DNA of 64,000 nt from Streptomyces sp. NRRL S-31. GTDB lineage: Bacteria > Actinomycetota > Actinomycetes > Streptomycetales > Streptomycetaceae. The notes beneath the pieces are model-generated. The model was not told the origin of the DNA. It ran no database searches and saw only the letters and a program-made list of their open reading frames with translations. The stretch is from the NCBI RefSeq assembly GCF_000718775.1, contig NZ_JOCB01000004.1:62001-126000 (forward strand), in the 5' to 3' direction. Position 1 is the stretch's first letter, and each line of letters begins with the position of its first letter. A program made the position numbers and the translations under genes. Positions 20,099-29,160 of this stretch are shown here, one piece after another.

Positions 20099-20330
20099 GG
20101 CACATCCCCCTCCATCGGGCGAATGGGTGGATGAAGGTCACTGGGTTGGATGCGTCGCGGAGCGGAAAAGTTGTGCGCCTCCGCCCGGGACTTCGCAACC
20201 GGCCGGGTTCCCGGGAAAGCCCGGTGTACGACCGCCGTTTCCGACACACGGCCGCAACGCCCCTTTCGTAATCGCCGCGCATGGTTGATCGTTGGGCCGT
20301 GCATCGGTGACGGACGTCAGGGGGCACATG

Positions 20331-21593
20331 ATGGGCAGTCTCAGTCGCAGGACGCTGCTGGCGGCGGGCGCGGGGTCACTCACCGCCTGCGGATCGAACA
20401 CCGGGCGCGGCGGCGGGAGTTCCGGACCACGGCTGTCGCACTGGTACCACCAGTACGGCGAGGCCGGCACCGAGCGGGCCGTCCAGCGGTACGCCGCCGC
20501 CTTCGGCAAGGCGCACGTCACGGTCCAGTGGCGGCCGGGCAACTACGACCAGCAGACCGCCGCCGCGCTGCTCACCGACTCCGGACCCGATGTCTTCGAG
20601 GTCAACGGGCCCACCCTGGACCAGATCCAGGGCGGTCAGGTCGCCGACCTCACCGGTCTGCTGGCGGGCGTGCGGGACGACTTCAACCCGGCCGTGCTCG
20701 CGCCGAAGACGCACGACGGGCGGGTCTGGGCCATCCCGCAGGTCATCGACACGCAACTGCTCTACTACCGCAAGAGCCTGCTGGCGGACGCGGGTGTCGA
20801 GCCGCCCACCACCCTCGACGCCCTGGTCGACGCCGCGCGCGCACTGACCGACAGCCGGACCAAGGGGCTCTTCCTCGGCAACGACGGGGGAGCGGGCGTA
20901 CTCGGCGGGACCCCCCTGTACGCGGCGGGGCTCCGGCTCGTCACCGACGACGGCGAGGTGGGCTTCGACGACCCCGAGGCCGCCCGCACCCTCGGCAAGC
21001 TGCACCGGCTGTACGCCGACAAGTCCCTGCTGCTCGGCGCGCCCGCCGACTGGTCGGACCCGTCCGCCTTCCTCCAGGGGCTGACCGCGATGCAGTGGTC
21101 CGGGCTGTGGGCGCTGCCCCGGGTGACGGAGGAACTCGGCGACGACTTCGGGGTGCTGCCGTTCCCGCGCGACGGCGGCCACGGCCGGCCCTCCGTGCCC
21201 GTCGGCGCCTACGGTGCCGCCGTCAGCACCCGCAGCGCGCACCGGGCGGTGGCCGAGGAGTACGTGAAGTGGCTGTGGGTCGAACACACCGACTACCAGC
21301 AGGACTTCGCGCTGTCCTACGGCTTCCACATCCCCGCCCGGCGCTCCCTCGCCGAGAAGGCGGCCCGGCTGCGGAAGGGACCGGCCGCCGACGTCGTCCG
21401 GTTCACCACCGACCATGGCTACGCCCAGCCGCTGCTGTGGACCCCGGCCGCGCAGACCGCCTACCAGGACGCGCTCAGCCGGATCATCAGGCACGGCGCG
21501 AGCCCGGAGGGCGAACTGCGGTCCGTCGTACGGAAGGTGTCGGCCGAACTCGCCCGCGTGCGGAACGCGGGGAAACCGAAGAAGACGTCGTGA
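20331..21593 (+). CDS. Sugar ABC transporter substrate-binding lipoprotein (Tat type)
   Basis: A 420-aa family 1 extracellular solute-binding protein. The N-terminus SRRTLLAAGAGSLTACG combines a twin-arginine signal with a lipobox (Cys20). The body has the ExPD-type features of carbohydrate binders (GPDVFEVNGPTLDQIQ; YYRKSLLADAGVEPPTTLD; WSGLWALP). ATG 20331 is preferred over ATG 20328 because AGGGGG ends six bases before it. It is followed by two permeases with overlapping frames. The ligand is probably an oligosaccharide. Confidence 0.9.
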   Translation: MGSLSRRTLLAAGAGSLTACGSNTGRGGGSSGPRLSHWYHQYGEAGTERAVQRYAAAFGKAHVTVQWRPGNYDQQTAAALLTDSGPDVFEVNGPTLDQIQGGQVADLTGLLAGVRDDFNPAVLAPKTHDGRVWAIPQVIDTQLLYYRKSLLADAGVEPPTTLDALVDAARALTDSRTKGLFLGNDGGAGVLGGTPLYAAGLRLVTDDGEVGFDDPEAARTLGKLHRLYADKSLLLGAPADWSDPSAFLQGLTAMQWSGLWALPRVTEELGDDFGVLPFPRDGGHGRPSVPVGAYGAAVSTRSAHRAVAEEYVKWLWVEHTDYQQDFALSYGFHIPARRSLAEKAARLRKGPAADVVRFTTDHGYAQPLLWTPAAQTAYQDALSRIIRHGASPEGELRSVVRKVSAELARVRNAGKPKKTS

Positions 21594-22492
21594 GGCGGCA
21601 CGGGACCCTGTGGTTCTGGGTGTTCGTCGGGCCGTTCGCGCTCGGGCTGGCGCTGTTCACCCTCGTCCCGCTGGGGTGGAGCGTGGCGCTCAGCTTCTTC
21701 GACGCGCACAACACCGTCACCCCCACGGACTTCGTGGGGCTGGACAACTACACCGCGATGCTGCGCGACGACGCCTTCGTGGACAGCCTGCGGACCTTCC
21801 TGCTCTTCACCGCCTTCATCGTGCCGGCCACCTATGTGTTCGCCCTCTCCCTCGCCCTGATGGTCAACCGGGTCCGCCGGGCCCGGGCCTTCTTCCGGTC
21901 CGTGTTCTTCCTGCCGGCCGCGTGCAGCTATGTGGTGGCCGCGCTCATCTGGAAGATGTCGGTGTTCAGCGGGGTCCGGTTCGGGCTGGCGAACACGGTG
22001 CTGGGCTGGTTCGGCGCCGACCCCGTCGCCTGGCTGTCCACGCCCGACCCGCCCTGGTACTGGCTGGTCATCGTGACCGTACGACTGTGGCTCCAGGCCG
22101 GGTTCTACATGATCCTGTTCCTCGCCGGGCTGCAACGGATCGACCCGGCGCTGTACGAGGCGGCGGCCGTGGACGGGGCCCGGCCCGGCTGGACGGTGCT
22201 GCGGCACATCACCCTGCCCCAGCTGCGGGGCACCTCGGTGGCGGTGCTGCTGCTGCTCGTCGTGGGCGCCTTCCAGGCCTTCGACGAGTTCTACAACCTG
22301 CTGTCCGACGCCCGGGGCTACCCGCCGTACGCCCGGCCGCCGCTGGTCTATCTCTACTACACCGCGCTCGGACAGGGGCAGAACCTGGGACTCGGCAGCG
22401 CGGGGGCGGTGATCCTCGCGCTGGTCGTCACGGTCGTCACGGTGGGACAGGCGCGCTGGCTGCGGCTGGGAAGGACGGACGGCGATGGATGA
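21590..22492 (+). CDS. Carbohydrate ABC transporter permease 1
   Basis: A 300-aa MalF/UgpA-type inner membrane protein with six TM segments. The cytoplasmic EAA loop is visible as YEAAAVDGARPGWTVLRHIT. The GTG start overlaps the solute-binding-protein stop (GTGA), so translation is coupled. It pairs with the next permease. No ATPase gene is adjacent, so the operon presumably uses a shared ATPase such as MsiK. Confidence 0.92.
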   Translation: MRRHGTLWFWVFVGPFALGLALFTLVPLGWSVALSFFDAHNTVTPTDFVGLDNYTAMLRDDAFVDSLRTFLLFTAFIVPATYVFALSLALMVNRVRRARAFFRSVFFLPAACSYVVAALIWKMSVFSGVRFGLANTVLGWFGADPVAWLSTPDPPWYWLVIVTVRLWLQAGFYMILFLAGLQRIDPALYEAAAVDGARPGWTVLRHITLPQLRGTSVAVLLLLVVGAFQAFDEFYNLLSDARGYPPYARPPLVYLYYTALGQGQNLGLGSAGAVILALVVTVVTVGQARWLRLGRTDGDG

Positions 22493-23318
22493 CGCCCTGG
22501 TGCGGGCCGGACGGGCGCTGCGGCTGGTGCTGCTGGTCGCGCTGGCCCTGCTCTTCCTGATCCCCTTCTACCTGCTCGTACGCAACGGGCTCGCCAGTGA
22601 GCGGGACATCACCTCGCCCGAGTGGACCTTCTTCCCCGGCGAGGTGCGGTGGGGGAACGTCCGGGAGGTGTTCGAGGACCCGGCCGTGCCGTTCGCCCGC
22701 TCCCTGCTCAACTCCGCGCTGATCGCCGTCGTGACCACGCTGGGCACCCTGGTCCTGGCCTCCCTCGCCGGGTACGGCCTGGCCCGCATCCCCTACCGGC
22801 ACGCGAACAAGGTCTTCTACGGCATCCTGGGCACCCTGCTGGTCCCGGCGGCCGTCACCTTCGTCCCGAGCTTCGTGCTGGTGTCGTCGCTCGGCTGGGT
22901 CTCCACGCTGCGCGGCCTGATCGTCCCGACCCTGTTCCCGGCGTTCGCCTGCTTCGTCTTCCGGCAGTACTTCCTCGGCTTCCCGCGGGAGCTGGAGGAC
23001 GCGGCTCAGGTGGACGGGCTCGGGTACTGGCGGACGTACTGGCTGGTCGTCGTACCGGGCGCCCGGCCGGTGTTCGCGGCCGTGGGCACGATCGTGTTCC
23101 TCGGCGCGTGGAACTCCTTCCTGTGGCCGCTGGTGATCGGACAGGACCAGGGCGCCTGGACGGTGCAGGTGGCCCTGTCCTCCTTCACCACCGCCCAGGT
23201 CGTGCGGCTGCACGAGCTGTTCGTCGCGGCGGCCGTGTCGATCCTGCCGCTGCTGCTGGTGTTCCTGTGCTTCCAGCGGTGGATCGTGGCCGGGGTGGAG
23301 CGGTCCGGTATCGACTGA
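22485..23318 (+). CDS. Carbohydrate ABC transporter permease 2
   Basis: A 277-aa MalG-type permease with six TM segments and an EAA loop (EDAAQVDGLGYWRTYWLVVV). It overlaps permease 1 by 8 nt. Ends the operon just before a bidirectional stem-loop. Confidence 0.92.
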   Translation: MDDALVRAGRALRLVLLVALALLFLIPFYLLVRNGLASERDITSPEWTFFPGEVRWGNVREVFEDPAVPFARSLLNSALIAVVTTLGTLVLASLAGYGLARIPYRHANKVFYGILGTLLVPAAVTFVPSFVLVSSLGWVSTLRGLIVPTLFPAFACFVFRQYFLGFPRELEDAAQVDGLGYWRTYWLVVVPGARPVFAAVGTIVFLGAWNSFLWPLVIGQDQGAWTVQVALSSFTTAQVVRLHELFVAAAVSILPLLLVFLCFQRWIVAGVERSGID

Positions 23319-23319
23319 C

Positions 23320-23352
23320 CCGGCGCGGAGCCGGACCGGTCCGTGGCGCCGG
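23320..23352. terminator. Bidirectional stem-loop between permease 2 and nirD
   Basis: CCGGCGC (23320-23326) pairs with GCGCCGG (23346-23352) with further inner GGA/TCC pairing, in the 63-bp space between convergent genes. Confidence 0.6.
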
Positions 23353-23381
23353 TGCCGGGTGCGGTCCGGGAATACGGCCGG

Positions 23382-23741
23382 TCAGCAGACTGGGAGGGTG
23401 CGCACCTCGTACACCGCGATCCGCACCGACGGGTCGTCCAGGCACCGCCCGTCCGCCAGGTCGAAGCGCTGCTTCAGCAGCGGGGACGCCACGAACGGGC
23501 GGCCCCCGTGGGTGCCGGTCAGCCCCCGGGAGAGGACGGCGGCGCCGGTGAACGGGTCCCGGTTGTCGACGGCGTACAGCCGGCCCGCGCGGTCGCGGAA
23601 GAGGGCCGCCTGCCGGCCGTCGGGCAGCAGGGCGGCCACCCCGCGGCCCGGGACGAGTGCGCTCGGGTCGCACACCGTGAACCAGCCGTCCGCCAGCCTG
23701 AGCTGGATCACCGTGTGGGTCGTCGTGACTGCCGTGGTCAT
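23382..23741 (-). CDS. nirD: Nitrite reductase (NADH) small subunit NirD
   Basis: A 119-aa Rieske-like-fold protein (WFTVCDPSALVPGRGVAALL, LYAVDNRDPFTGAAVLSRGL) that lacks the CxH...CxxH iron-sulfur ligands, as normal for NirD. It partners NirB in reducing nitrite to ammonium. Its ATG overlaps the nirB stop by one base (TGATG), which ties their stoichiometry. Confidence 0.93.
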   Translation of the reverse strand: MTTAVTTTHTVIQLRLADGWFTVCDPSALVPGRGVAALLPDGRQAALFRDRAGRLYAVDNRDPFTGAAVLSRGLTGTHGGRPFVASPLLKQRFDLADGRCLDDPSVRIAVYEVRTLPVC

Positions 23742-26347
23742 CACCGGGCACTTCCTTCCAGAACGTCGTCGGCGGGCCGCAGGCCGATGCCCAGCAGCGG
23801 CAGGTCGGGCTTGATCTGATCGCGCTCGGGGACGAAGGAGACCACCGGGTCCGGGGTGTCCGGGGCGTTCACGAAGGAGACGAACCGGGCCAGCCTCTCG
23901 GGGTCCCCGACGGTCTCCGCCCACTCGTCGCGGTAGTGGGCGACATGCGCCCGCATCAGCTCCTCCAGCTCGTCGCAGATGCCGAGCGAGTCGTGCACCA
24001 CCACGTCCCGCACGTGCTCCAGCCCGCCGGGGACGCGCTCCAGCCAGGCGCTGGTGCGCTCCAGACGGTCGGCCGTACGGATGTAGAACATCAGGAACCG
24101 GTCGATCAGCCGGACCAGTTCGGCGTCGGAGAGGTCCTGGGCCAGCAGGTCGGCGTGGCGCGGGGCGGCACCGCCGTTGCCGCCGACGTACAGGTTCCAG
24201 CCGTTCGCGGTGGCGATCACCCCGAAGTCCTTCGACCGGGCCTCCGCGCACTCGCGCTGGCAGCCGGAGACCGCCGACTTCAGCTTGTGCGGGGACCTCA
24301 GGCCCCGGTAGCGCAGCTCCAGGTCGATCGCCATCCGGACCGAGTCCTGCACGCCGTAGCGGCACCAGGTGGAGCCGACGCAGGACTTCACCGTGCGCAG
24401 CGCCTTGCCGTAGGCGTGGCCCGATTCGAAACCGGCGTCCACCAGGCGGGTCCAGATCAACGGCAGCTGCTCCACCCGGGCGCCGAACAGGTCGATCCGC
24501 TGACCGCCGGTGATCTTCGTGTAGAGGCCGAAGTCCCGGGCGATCTCCCCGATCACGATCAGCTTCTCGGGCGTGATCTCCCCGCCGGGGATGCGCGGCA
24601 CCACCGAGTACGAGCCGTTCCGCTGGAGGTTGGCGAGGAAGTGGTCGTTGGTGTCCTGGAGCGCGGCCTGCTCGCCGTCCAGGACGTAGCCGCTCGCGCC
24701 GATCGAGGGGGCGAGCGAGGCGATGACGGAGCCGACGGCCGGCTTGCACACCTCGCAGCCGTCACCGCCCCGGGCGTCCGGGCGGCCGTAGCGGTCCAGC
24801 AGCTCCCGGTACGACGTGAGGCGCAGGGCCCGGACGATCTCGTACAGCTCCTCGCGGGTCTGCGCGAAGCAGCCGCACAGGCCCTTGTCGACCTCGACGC
24901 CGGACGCCTCCAGCTCGGCGCCGACCAACTGGCCCAGCACCTTCACGCAACTGCCGCAGCCGGTCCCGGCCCTGGTGCACTTCCTCACCTCGGGCACGGT
25001 CACGCAGGCGTGCTCGGTGACCGCGGCGCGGATCGTGCCCTTGGTGACGTTGTGGCAGGAGCAGACCACCGCGTCGTCCGGCAGCGCGGCCGGGCCGAGC
25101 CGGTCCCCGGCGCCGGCCGCGGCGGGCAGGACGAGCGATTCCGGGGCGATCGGGGGCACCGAGCCGGTGAGCGCGCGCAGAGTGCCGTACGCCTCCGCGT
25201 CCCCGACCAGGATGCCGCCGAGCAGCGTGCCGTCCCGGCCGATGACCAGCTTCTTGTACAGGCCGGCCCGGGAGTCGGCGTAGACGACGTCCAGGCAGTC
25301 CTCCGTGGTGCCGTGGGCGTCGCCGAAGGAGGCGACGTCCACGCCGAGCAGCTTCAGCTTGGTGGACAGGTCCGCGCCGGTGAAGGACGCCTCGTCGGCC
25401 GCGATGGTCGCGGCGGCCGTCGCGGCCTGCTCGTAACCCGGCGCCACCAGTCCGTACACCCGGCCGTCGGCCGCCAGCGCGCACTCGCCGATCGCGAACA
25501 CGCGCGGGTCGCAGACGCTCCGGCACTGCTCGTCGACCGCGATGCCGCCGCGCTCGCCGACCGTGAGGCCCGCGTCGCGGGCCAGCTGGTCGCGGGGGCG
25601 GACACCGGCGCTGAACACCACCAGATCGGTGACGAGTTCGGAGCCGTCGGACAGCCTCATGCCGGTGACGGCGCCGGCGGCGTCCGTCAGGATCTCCTGG
25701 GTGCCCACACCGGTGTGGACCGTCAGGCCCATCCCCTCCACGGTCCGCAGCAGGGCCGCGCCGCCGCCCTCGTCCACCTGCACCGGCATCAGACGCGGCG
25801 CGAACTCCACAATGTGGGAGACGAGTCCGAGCCCCTTCAGCGCGCCCGCCGCCTCCAGGCCGAGCAGCCCGCCGCCGACGACGGCGCCGGTGGTGGCCCG
25901 CGTCCTCGCGTACTCCTCGATCGCCAGCAGGTCCTCGATGGTCCGGTAGACGAAGCAGCCGGTGGCGTCCTTGTTCGGCACCGGCGGCACGAACGGCGCC
26001 GAGCCGGTGGCCAGGACGAGGACGTCGTAGTCCACGGCCAGGCCCGAGCGGGCGGTCACCCGCCGCGCCGCGCGGTCGATCGTCTCCGCCGGGTCGCCGA
26101 GGTGCAGCTCGATGCCGTGGTCCGCGAGGAACCGGGCGTCGGTCAGGGAGAGGTCCTCGGGCGTCCGGCCGGAGAAGTACGAGGTGAGCTGCACCCGGTC
26201 GTAGGCCGGGCGGGGCTCCTCGCACAGCACGACCACGCGGTGCGTGGCGGTCAGGCCGCGCTCGGCGAGCGCCTCGAGGAAGCGCTGGCCGACCATGCCA
26301 TGGCCGACGAGCACGATCGTGGGGGTGGCCCCCGGGGTGGCGGTCAT
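23741..26347 (-). CDS. nirB: Assimilatory nitrite reductase (NADH) large subunit NirB
   Basis: An 868-aa cytoplasmic enzyme reducing nitrite to ammonium with six electrons from NADH. Order of domains: FAD/NADH Rossmann part (TIVLVGHGMVGQRFLEAL at the start; GAVVGGGLLGLEAAGALKGL), BFD-type [2Fe-2S] domain starting CSC at residues 429-431 with CTRAGTGCGSC, ferredoxin-like half-domains, and the siroheme/[4Fe-4S] site with Cys656, Cys662, Cys696 and Cys700 (CVGSTWC; GCQREC). All ligands are intact. It overlaps the upstream FAD gene by 4 nt and nirD by 1 nt. Control by GlnR is likely from the box at 27584-27621. Confidence 0.95.
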   Translation of the reverse strand: MTATPGATPTIVLVGHGMVGQRFLEALAERGLTATHRVVVLCEEPRPAYDRVQLTSYFSGRTPEDLSLTDARFLADHGIELHLGDPAETIDRAARRVTARSGLAVDYDVLVLATGSAPFVPPVPNKDATGCFVYRTIEDLLAIEEYARTRATTGAVVGGGLLGLEAAGALKGLGLVSHIVEFAPRLMPVQVDEGGGAALLRTVEGMGLTVHTGVGTQEILTDAAGAVTGMRLSDGSELVTDLVVFSAGVRPRDQLARDAGLTVGERGGIAVDEQCRSVCDPRVFAIGECALAADGRVYGLVAPGYEQAATAAATIAADEASFTGADLSTKLKLLGVDVASFGDAHGTTEDCLDVVYADSRAGLYKKLVIGRDGTLLGGILVGDAEAYGTLRALTGSVPPIAPESLVLPAAAGAGDRLGPAALPDDAVVCSCHNVTKGTIRAAVTEHACVTVPEVRKCTRAGTGCGSCVKVLGQLVGAELEASGVEVDKGLCGCFAQTREELYEIVRALRLTSYRELLDRYGRPDARGGDGCEVCKPAVGSVIASLAPSIGASGYVLDGEQAALQDTNDHFLANLQRNGSYSVVPRIPGGEITPEKLIVIGEIARDFGLYTKITGGQRIDLFGARVEQLPLIWTRLVDAGFESGHAYGKALRTVKSCVGSTWCRYGVQDSVRMAIDLELRYRGLRSPHKLKSAVSGCQRECAEARSKDFGVIATANGWNLYVGGNGGAAPRHADLLAQDLSDAELVRLIDRFLMFYIRTADRLERTSAWLERVPGGLEHVRDVVVHDSLGICDELEELMRAHVAHYRDEWAETVGDPERLARFVSFVNAPDTPDPVVSFVPERDQIKPDLPLLGIGLRPADDVLEGSAR

Positions 26348-27561
26348 ACAGGGCCTCCATCGTGGGTGAGCAGGTGGAGCAGGGGGCCGTCGCCGGGGAG
26401 CGGCTCCGCCTGCTCCCAGGCGCGGGCCAGCGCGCCGACGGTGCCGAGCGCGCCGACGAGGACCCCGCCCACCAGGCGGTCGTCGCGGACGACGGCCTTG
26501 CGGTAGGTGCCCCGGGTGGCGTCGGCGAGCCGCACGACGTCGTCACCGGGGCGGGGCTCGGTCTCGCCGAACGCGGCGAGGTCGAAGGGGGAGCCGGGAC
26601 CGGTGAGGGTCAGCCGGGTCAGGGAACGGGTGCCGCGGTAGCGGGCGCCGGTGTCGCCGGCGAGCAGCTCGGCGAGCGTGTCGGCCTGGTCGAGGGCGGG
26701 TGCGGCCAGCCCGTAGACGGTGCCGTCGTGCCGGGCGCAGTCGCCGACGGCGTGGATGTGCGGGTCCGAGGTGCGCAGTTCGTCGTCGACGAGGACGCCC
26801 CGGCGGACGGCGAGGCCCGCCCGCTCGGCCAGCCCGGTGCGCGGCCGCACCCCGCAGGCGAGGACCACGAGGTCGGCGTCGAGGACGTAGCCGTCGGCCA
26901 GCTCCACCGCGCGGACCGTGTCACCGGCGCGGCGCACGTCCCGCACCCGGCACTCGGTGTGCACCTCGACGCCCAGCCCGGTGAGGTGCCGCAGCACCAG
27001 CCGGGAGGCGTCCGGGTCGAGCTGGCGCTCCATGAGCCGCTCGGCCTGCTGGGCGAGCACCACCCGGGCGCCGCGGGCGGCCAGCGCGCGGGCCGCGGAG
27101 ACGCCGAGCAGCCCGCCGCCGACGACGACCGCGCGCACCCCCGGCCGCACCGCCTTCGCCAGGCCCAGGCAGTCGTCCATGGTGCGGAAGGCGTGGACGC
27201 CCCCGGGCAGCCGGCGGCCGGCGGTGAACAGCCCGCGCAGCGGGGGCAGCACCGGGTTGGAGCCGGTGGCCAGGACCAGCGTGCCGTACCCGAGTGACGT
27301 GCCGTCCGCGCAGGTGACGGTCCGGGCGGCCCGGTCGATGCCGGTGACCCGGGCGCGCAGCAGGCCGGCGGGCGACGGGAGGGCGATCACCTCCGGGGCG
27401 TACCGGCCGGCCAGCACCTCGGCCAGCAGCACGCGGTTGTACGGCGCGTGTTCCTCCTCACCGACGAGCAGCGCGCGCACGCCCAGCTCGCCGAGCCGCC
27501 GGGCGAGCCGTACGCCCGCGAGTCCGGCGCCGATCACCACCACACGCGTGTCCGAGGTCAT
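26344..27561 (-). CDS. NirB/NasB-like FAD-dependent NAD(P)H oxidoreductase
   Basis: A 405-aa flavoprotein homologous to the N-terminal half of NirB: VVVIGAGLAGVRLARRL (FAD), ATGSNPVLPP, VVVGGGLLGVSAARALA (NADH) and HAVGDCARHDGTVYG. It stops before any BFD or siroheme domain, so it is a stand-alone electron-transfer module. As first gene of the nir operon it could feed electrons to the nitrate reductase encoded at 32681-34864, as NasB does in Bacillus; that role is inference. The ATGA overlap with nirB shows a single operon. Confidence 0.85.
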   Translation of the reverse strand: MTSDTRVVVIGAGLAGVRLARRLGELGVRALLVGEEEHAPYNRVLLAEVLAGRYAPEVIALPSPAGLLRARVTGIDRAARTVTCADGTSLGYGTLVLATGSNPVLPPLRGLFTAGRRLPGGVHAFRTMDDCLGLAKAVRPGVRAVVVGGGLLGVSAARALAARGARVVLAQQAERLMERQLDPDASRLVLRHLTGLGVEVHTECRVRDVRRAGDTVRAVELADGYVLDADLVVLACGVRPRTGLAERAGLAVRRGVLVDDELRTSDPHIHAVGDCARHDGTVYGLAAPALDQADTLAELLAGDTGARYRGTRSLTRLTLTGPGSPFDLAAFGETEPRPGDDVVRLADATRGTYRKAVVRDDRLVGGVLVGALGTVGALARAWEQAEPLPGDGPLLHLLTHDGGPV

Positions 27562-27583
27562 GCCCCGAGCGTGCGGCCCGGAC

Positions 27584-27621
27584 GTTACCCGGTGGCATCA
27601 CCTCTGTTTCCCGGGCGGAAC
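27584..27621 (-). promoter_or_regulatory. GlnR-box-like site before the nir operon
   Basis: On the minus strand GTTCC-N6-GAAAC-N6-GATGC-N6-GTAAC (27621 down to 27584), close to the GlnR a1-b1-a2-b2 consensus GTnAC-N6-GAAAC repeated with 6-nt spacers. It ends 22 bp before the first ATG of the operon. Confidence 0.6.
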
Positions 27622-27684
27622 GCTGCCCTCAGCGGGCGGCGGCCCCGGGTGTGAGGGGCGCGCCTCACCTCACCGTCCGTCGCC

Positions 27685-28137
27685 TCACCGCACCGCCCGC
27701 GCGACGAGCGCGGCGATCCGCGCCTCCACCTCGTCGGTCACCTCGGTCAGGGCGAAGGCCGTCGCCCACATCGAACCCTCGTCCAGCCCCGCCGCGTCGT
27801 TGAAGCCGAGCGTCGCGTAGCGCGCCTTGAACTTCGCCGCGCTCTGGAAGAAGCAGACGACCTTGCCGTCCCGCGCGTAGGCGGGCATGCCGTACCAGAG
27901 CTTCGGCGCGAGCACGGGGGCGGTGGCCGTGACGACGGCGTGCACGCGCTCGGCCATGATCCGGTCCGAGTCCCCCATCTCGGCGATCTTCGCGAGCACC
28001 TCCTGCTCCGCCTGCGCCGCCTTCTCCGCGCGCGAGCCGCGGCGCGAGGCCGTCCTCAGCTCCCGCGCGTGCTCCTTCATCGCGGCCCGCTCCTCGGCCG
28101 TGAACCCCTCGTGCGCGTTGCTGTCGCTGCCGGCCAT
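27685..28137 (-). CDS. DUF1801 (YdhG-like) protein
   Basis: A 150-aa cytosolic protein. The C-terminal 80 residues contain the DUF1801 core ([40 protein letters not shown]). The N-terminal third is charged and predicted helical ([20 protein letters not shown]). Biochemical role unknown. It stands alone, downstream of a short gap from the nir operon start. Confidence 0.82.
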   Translation of the reverse strand: MAGSDSNAHEGFTAEERAAMKEHARELRTASRRGSRAEKAAQAEQEVLAKIAEMGDSDRIMAERVHAVVTATAPVLAPKLWYGMPAYARDGKVVCFFQSAAKFKARYATLGFNDAAGLDEGSMWATAFALTEVTDEVEARIAALVARAVR

Positions 28138-28309
28138 GGCAGATCCCCCCAGAGTGTCCCGGTGTACGACGACGTGGAGGGGACCTTATCCCGGCCCACT
28201 GACAACGGGCCGGGAGGCGCGGGGCGGTCACCGGGCCCGCAGCGGCTCCACCGGGCCGGTGGTGTCCTCCGCGCCATGGCCGCCGTCCGGGCCGGCACCG
28301 CACCGAGCG

Positions 28310-29035
28310 TCAGTGGCTGCCCGTCAGATGGGCGAACACCACCACGTTGCCCTGGTAGCCGGTGGTCCGGGAGTAGCCCCCGCCACAGGTGATGACGCGC
28401 AGCTCGGGGCGGGGGGCCGCGCCGTACACCTTGTCGTCGGGGAAGTCGCGGGCCGAGTACACCTCCACCGCGTCCACGGTGAACAGGGCCACGCCGCCGT
28501 CCCGGCGGTCCACCTCGATCCGGGCGCCGCGTCTGAGGGCGCCGAGGTCGTAGAAGACGGCGGGGCCGTCGGCGGTGTCGACATGGCCGGCGACGACGGC
28601 GGTGCCCGTCTCCCCCGGGGTGGTGCCGGCCTCGTACCAGCCGGCCAGGTTCTTCTCCCCGGCGGGCGGCGCGTCCAGGCTCCCGGAGGGGGTGAGGGCC
28701 AGCCCGGTCAGGGGCGCGTCCACGTGGATGGCGGGGATGCGGACGCGGACCGGCGGGGACGGCGGGAGGGCGGGCGCCGCGAGCCGCGCGCCGCCGGGGT
28801 CGGGACGGCCCTCGGCGGCGGCCGGCTGCGGTGGTGTGTGCGGGCCGGTGCCGCCCAGCAGCCACAGGCCCGAGCCGAGGGCCACGACGGTGACGGCGGC
28901 TATGGCGGTGTCGCCGAGCCGGGCCCCCCGGCCGCGCGCGGCCCGCCGGGCGCCCCGGGCACCCCTCGCACCCCGGGCACTCCTGCCACTCCTGCCACTT
29001 CTGCCACTTCTGGCACTCTCGGCACTCCTGCGCAT
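28310..29035 (-). CDS. Class F sortase
   Basis: A 241-aa transpeptidase. An Arg/Gly/Ser-rich N-terminus (residues 2-38) precedes one TM anchor (TAIAAVTVVALGSGLWLLGG) and the sortase beta-barrel. The catalytic triad is His151 (VVAGHVDT), Cys217 (RVITCGGG) and Arg223 (YSRTT). GAAGGGG lies before ATG 29035. The basic repeats are encoded by five imperfect 9-bp units at 28983-29027. The gene is 125 bp downstream of a secreted protein gene on the same strand that is its probable partner. Confidence 0.92.
   Translation of the reverse strand: MRRSAESARSGRSGRSGRSARGARGARGARRAARGRGARLGDTAIAAVTVVALGSGLWLLGGTGPHTPPQPAAAEGRPDPGGARLAAPALPPSPPVRVRIPAIHVDAPLTGLALTPSGSLDAPPAGEKNLAGWYEAGTTPGETGTAVVAGHVDTADGPAVFYDLGALRRGARIEVDRRDGGVALFTVDAVEVYSARDFPDDKVYGAAPRPELRVITCGGGYSRTTGYQGNVVVFAHLTGSH
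28983..29027. repeat. 9-bp tandem repeat in the sortase N-terminus
   Basis: Five imperfect copies of CTGCCACTY (28983, 28992, 29001, 29010, 29019), encoding Ser-Gly-Arg/Ser-Ala-Arg triplets of the sortase cytoplasmic tail. Length variation between strains would not shift the frame. Confidence 0.75.
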
Positions 29036-29160
29036 GGCGAACCCCTTCCGGAGGCGGGGCCTCCCTTCAGGAACCCCCTCCCCCTCCGGGCCGCGAGGGG
29101 CGTCGGACCCGGAGGGGGCGGGATGTGCGGTACCGGCGGACGGACAGCGGAGGGTGTCCG

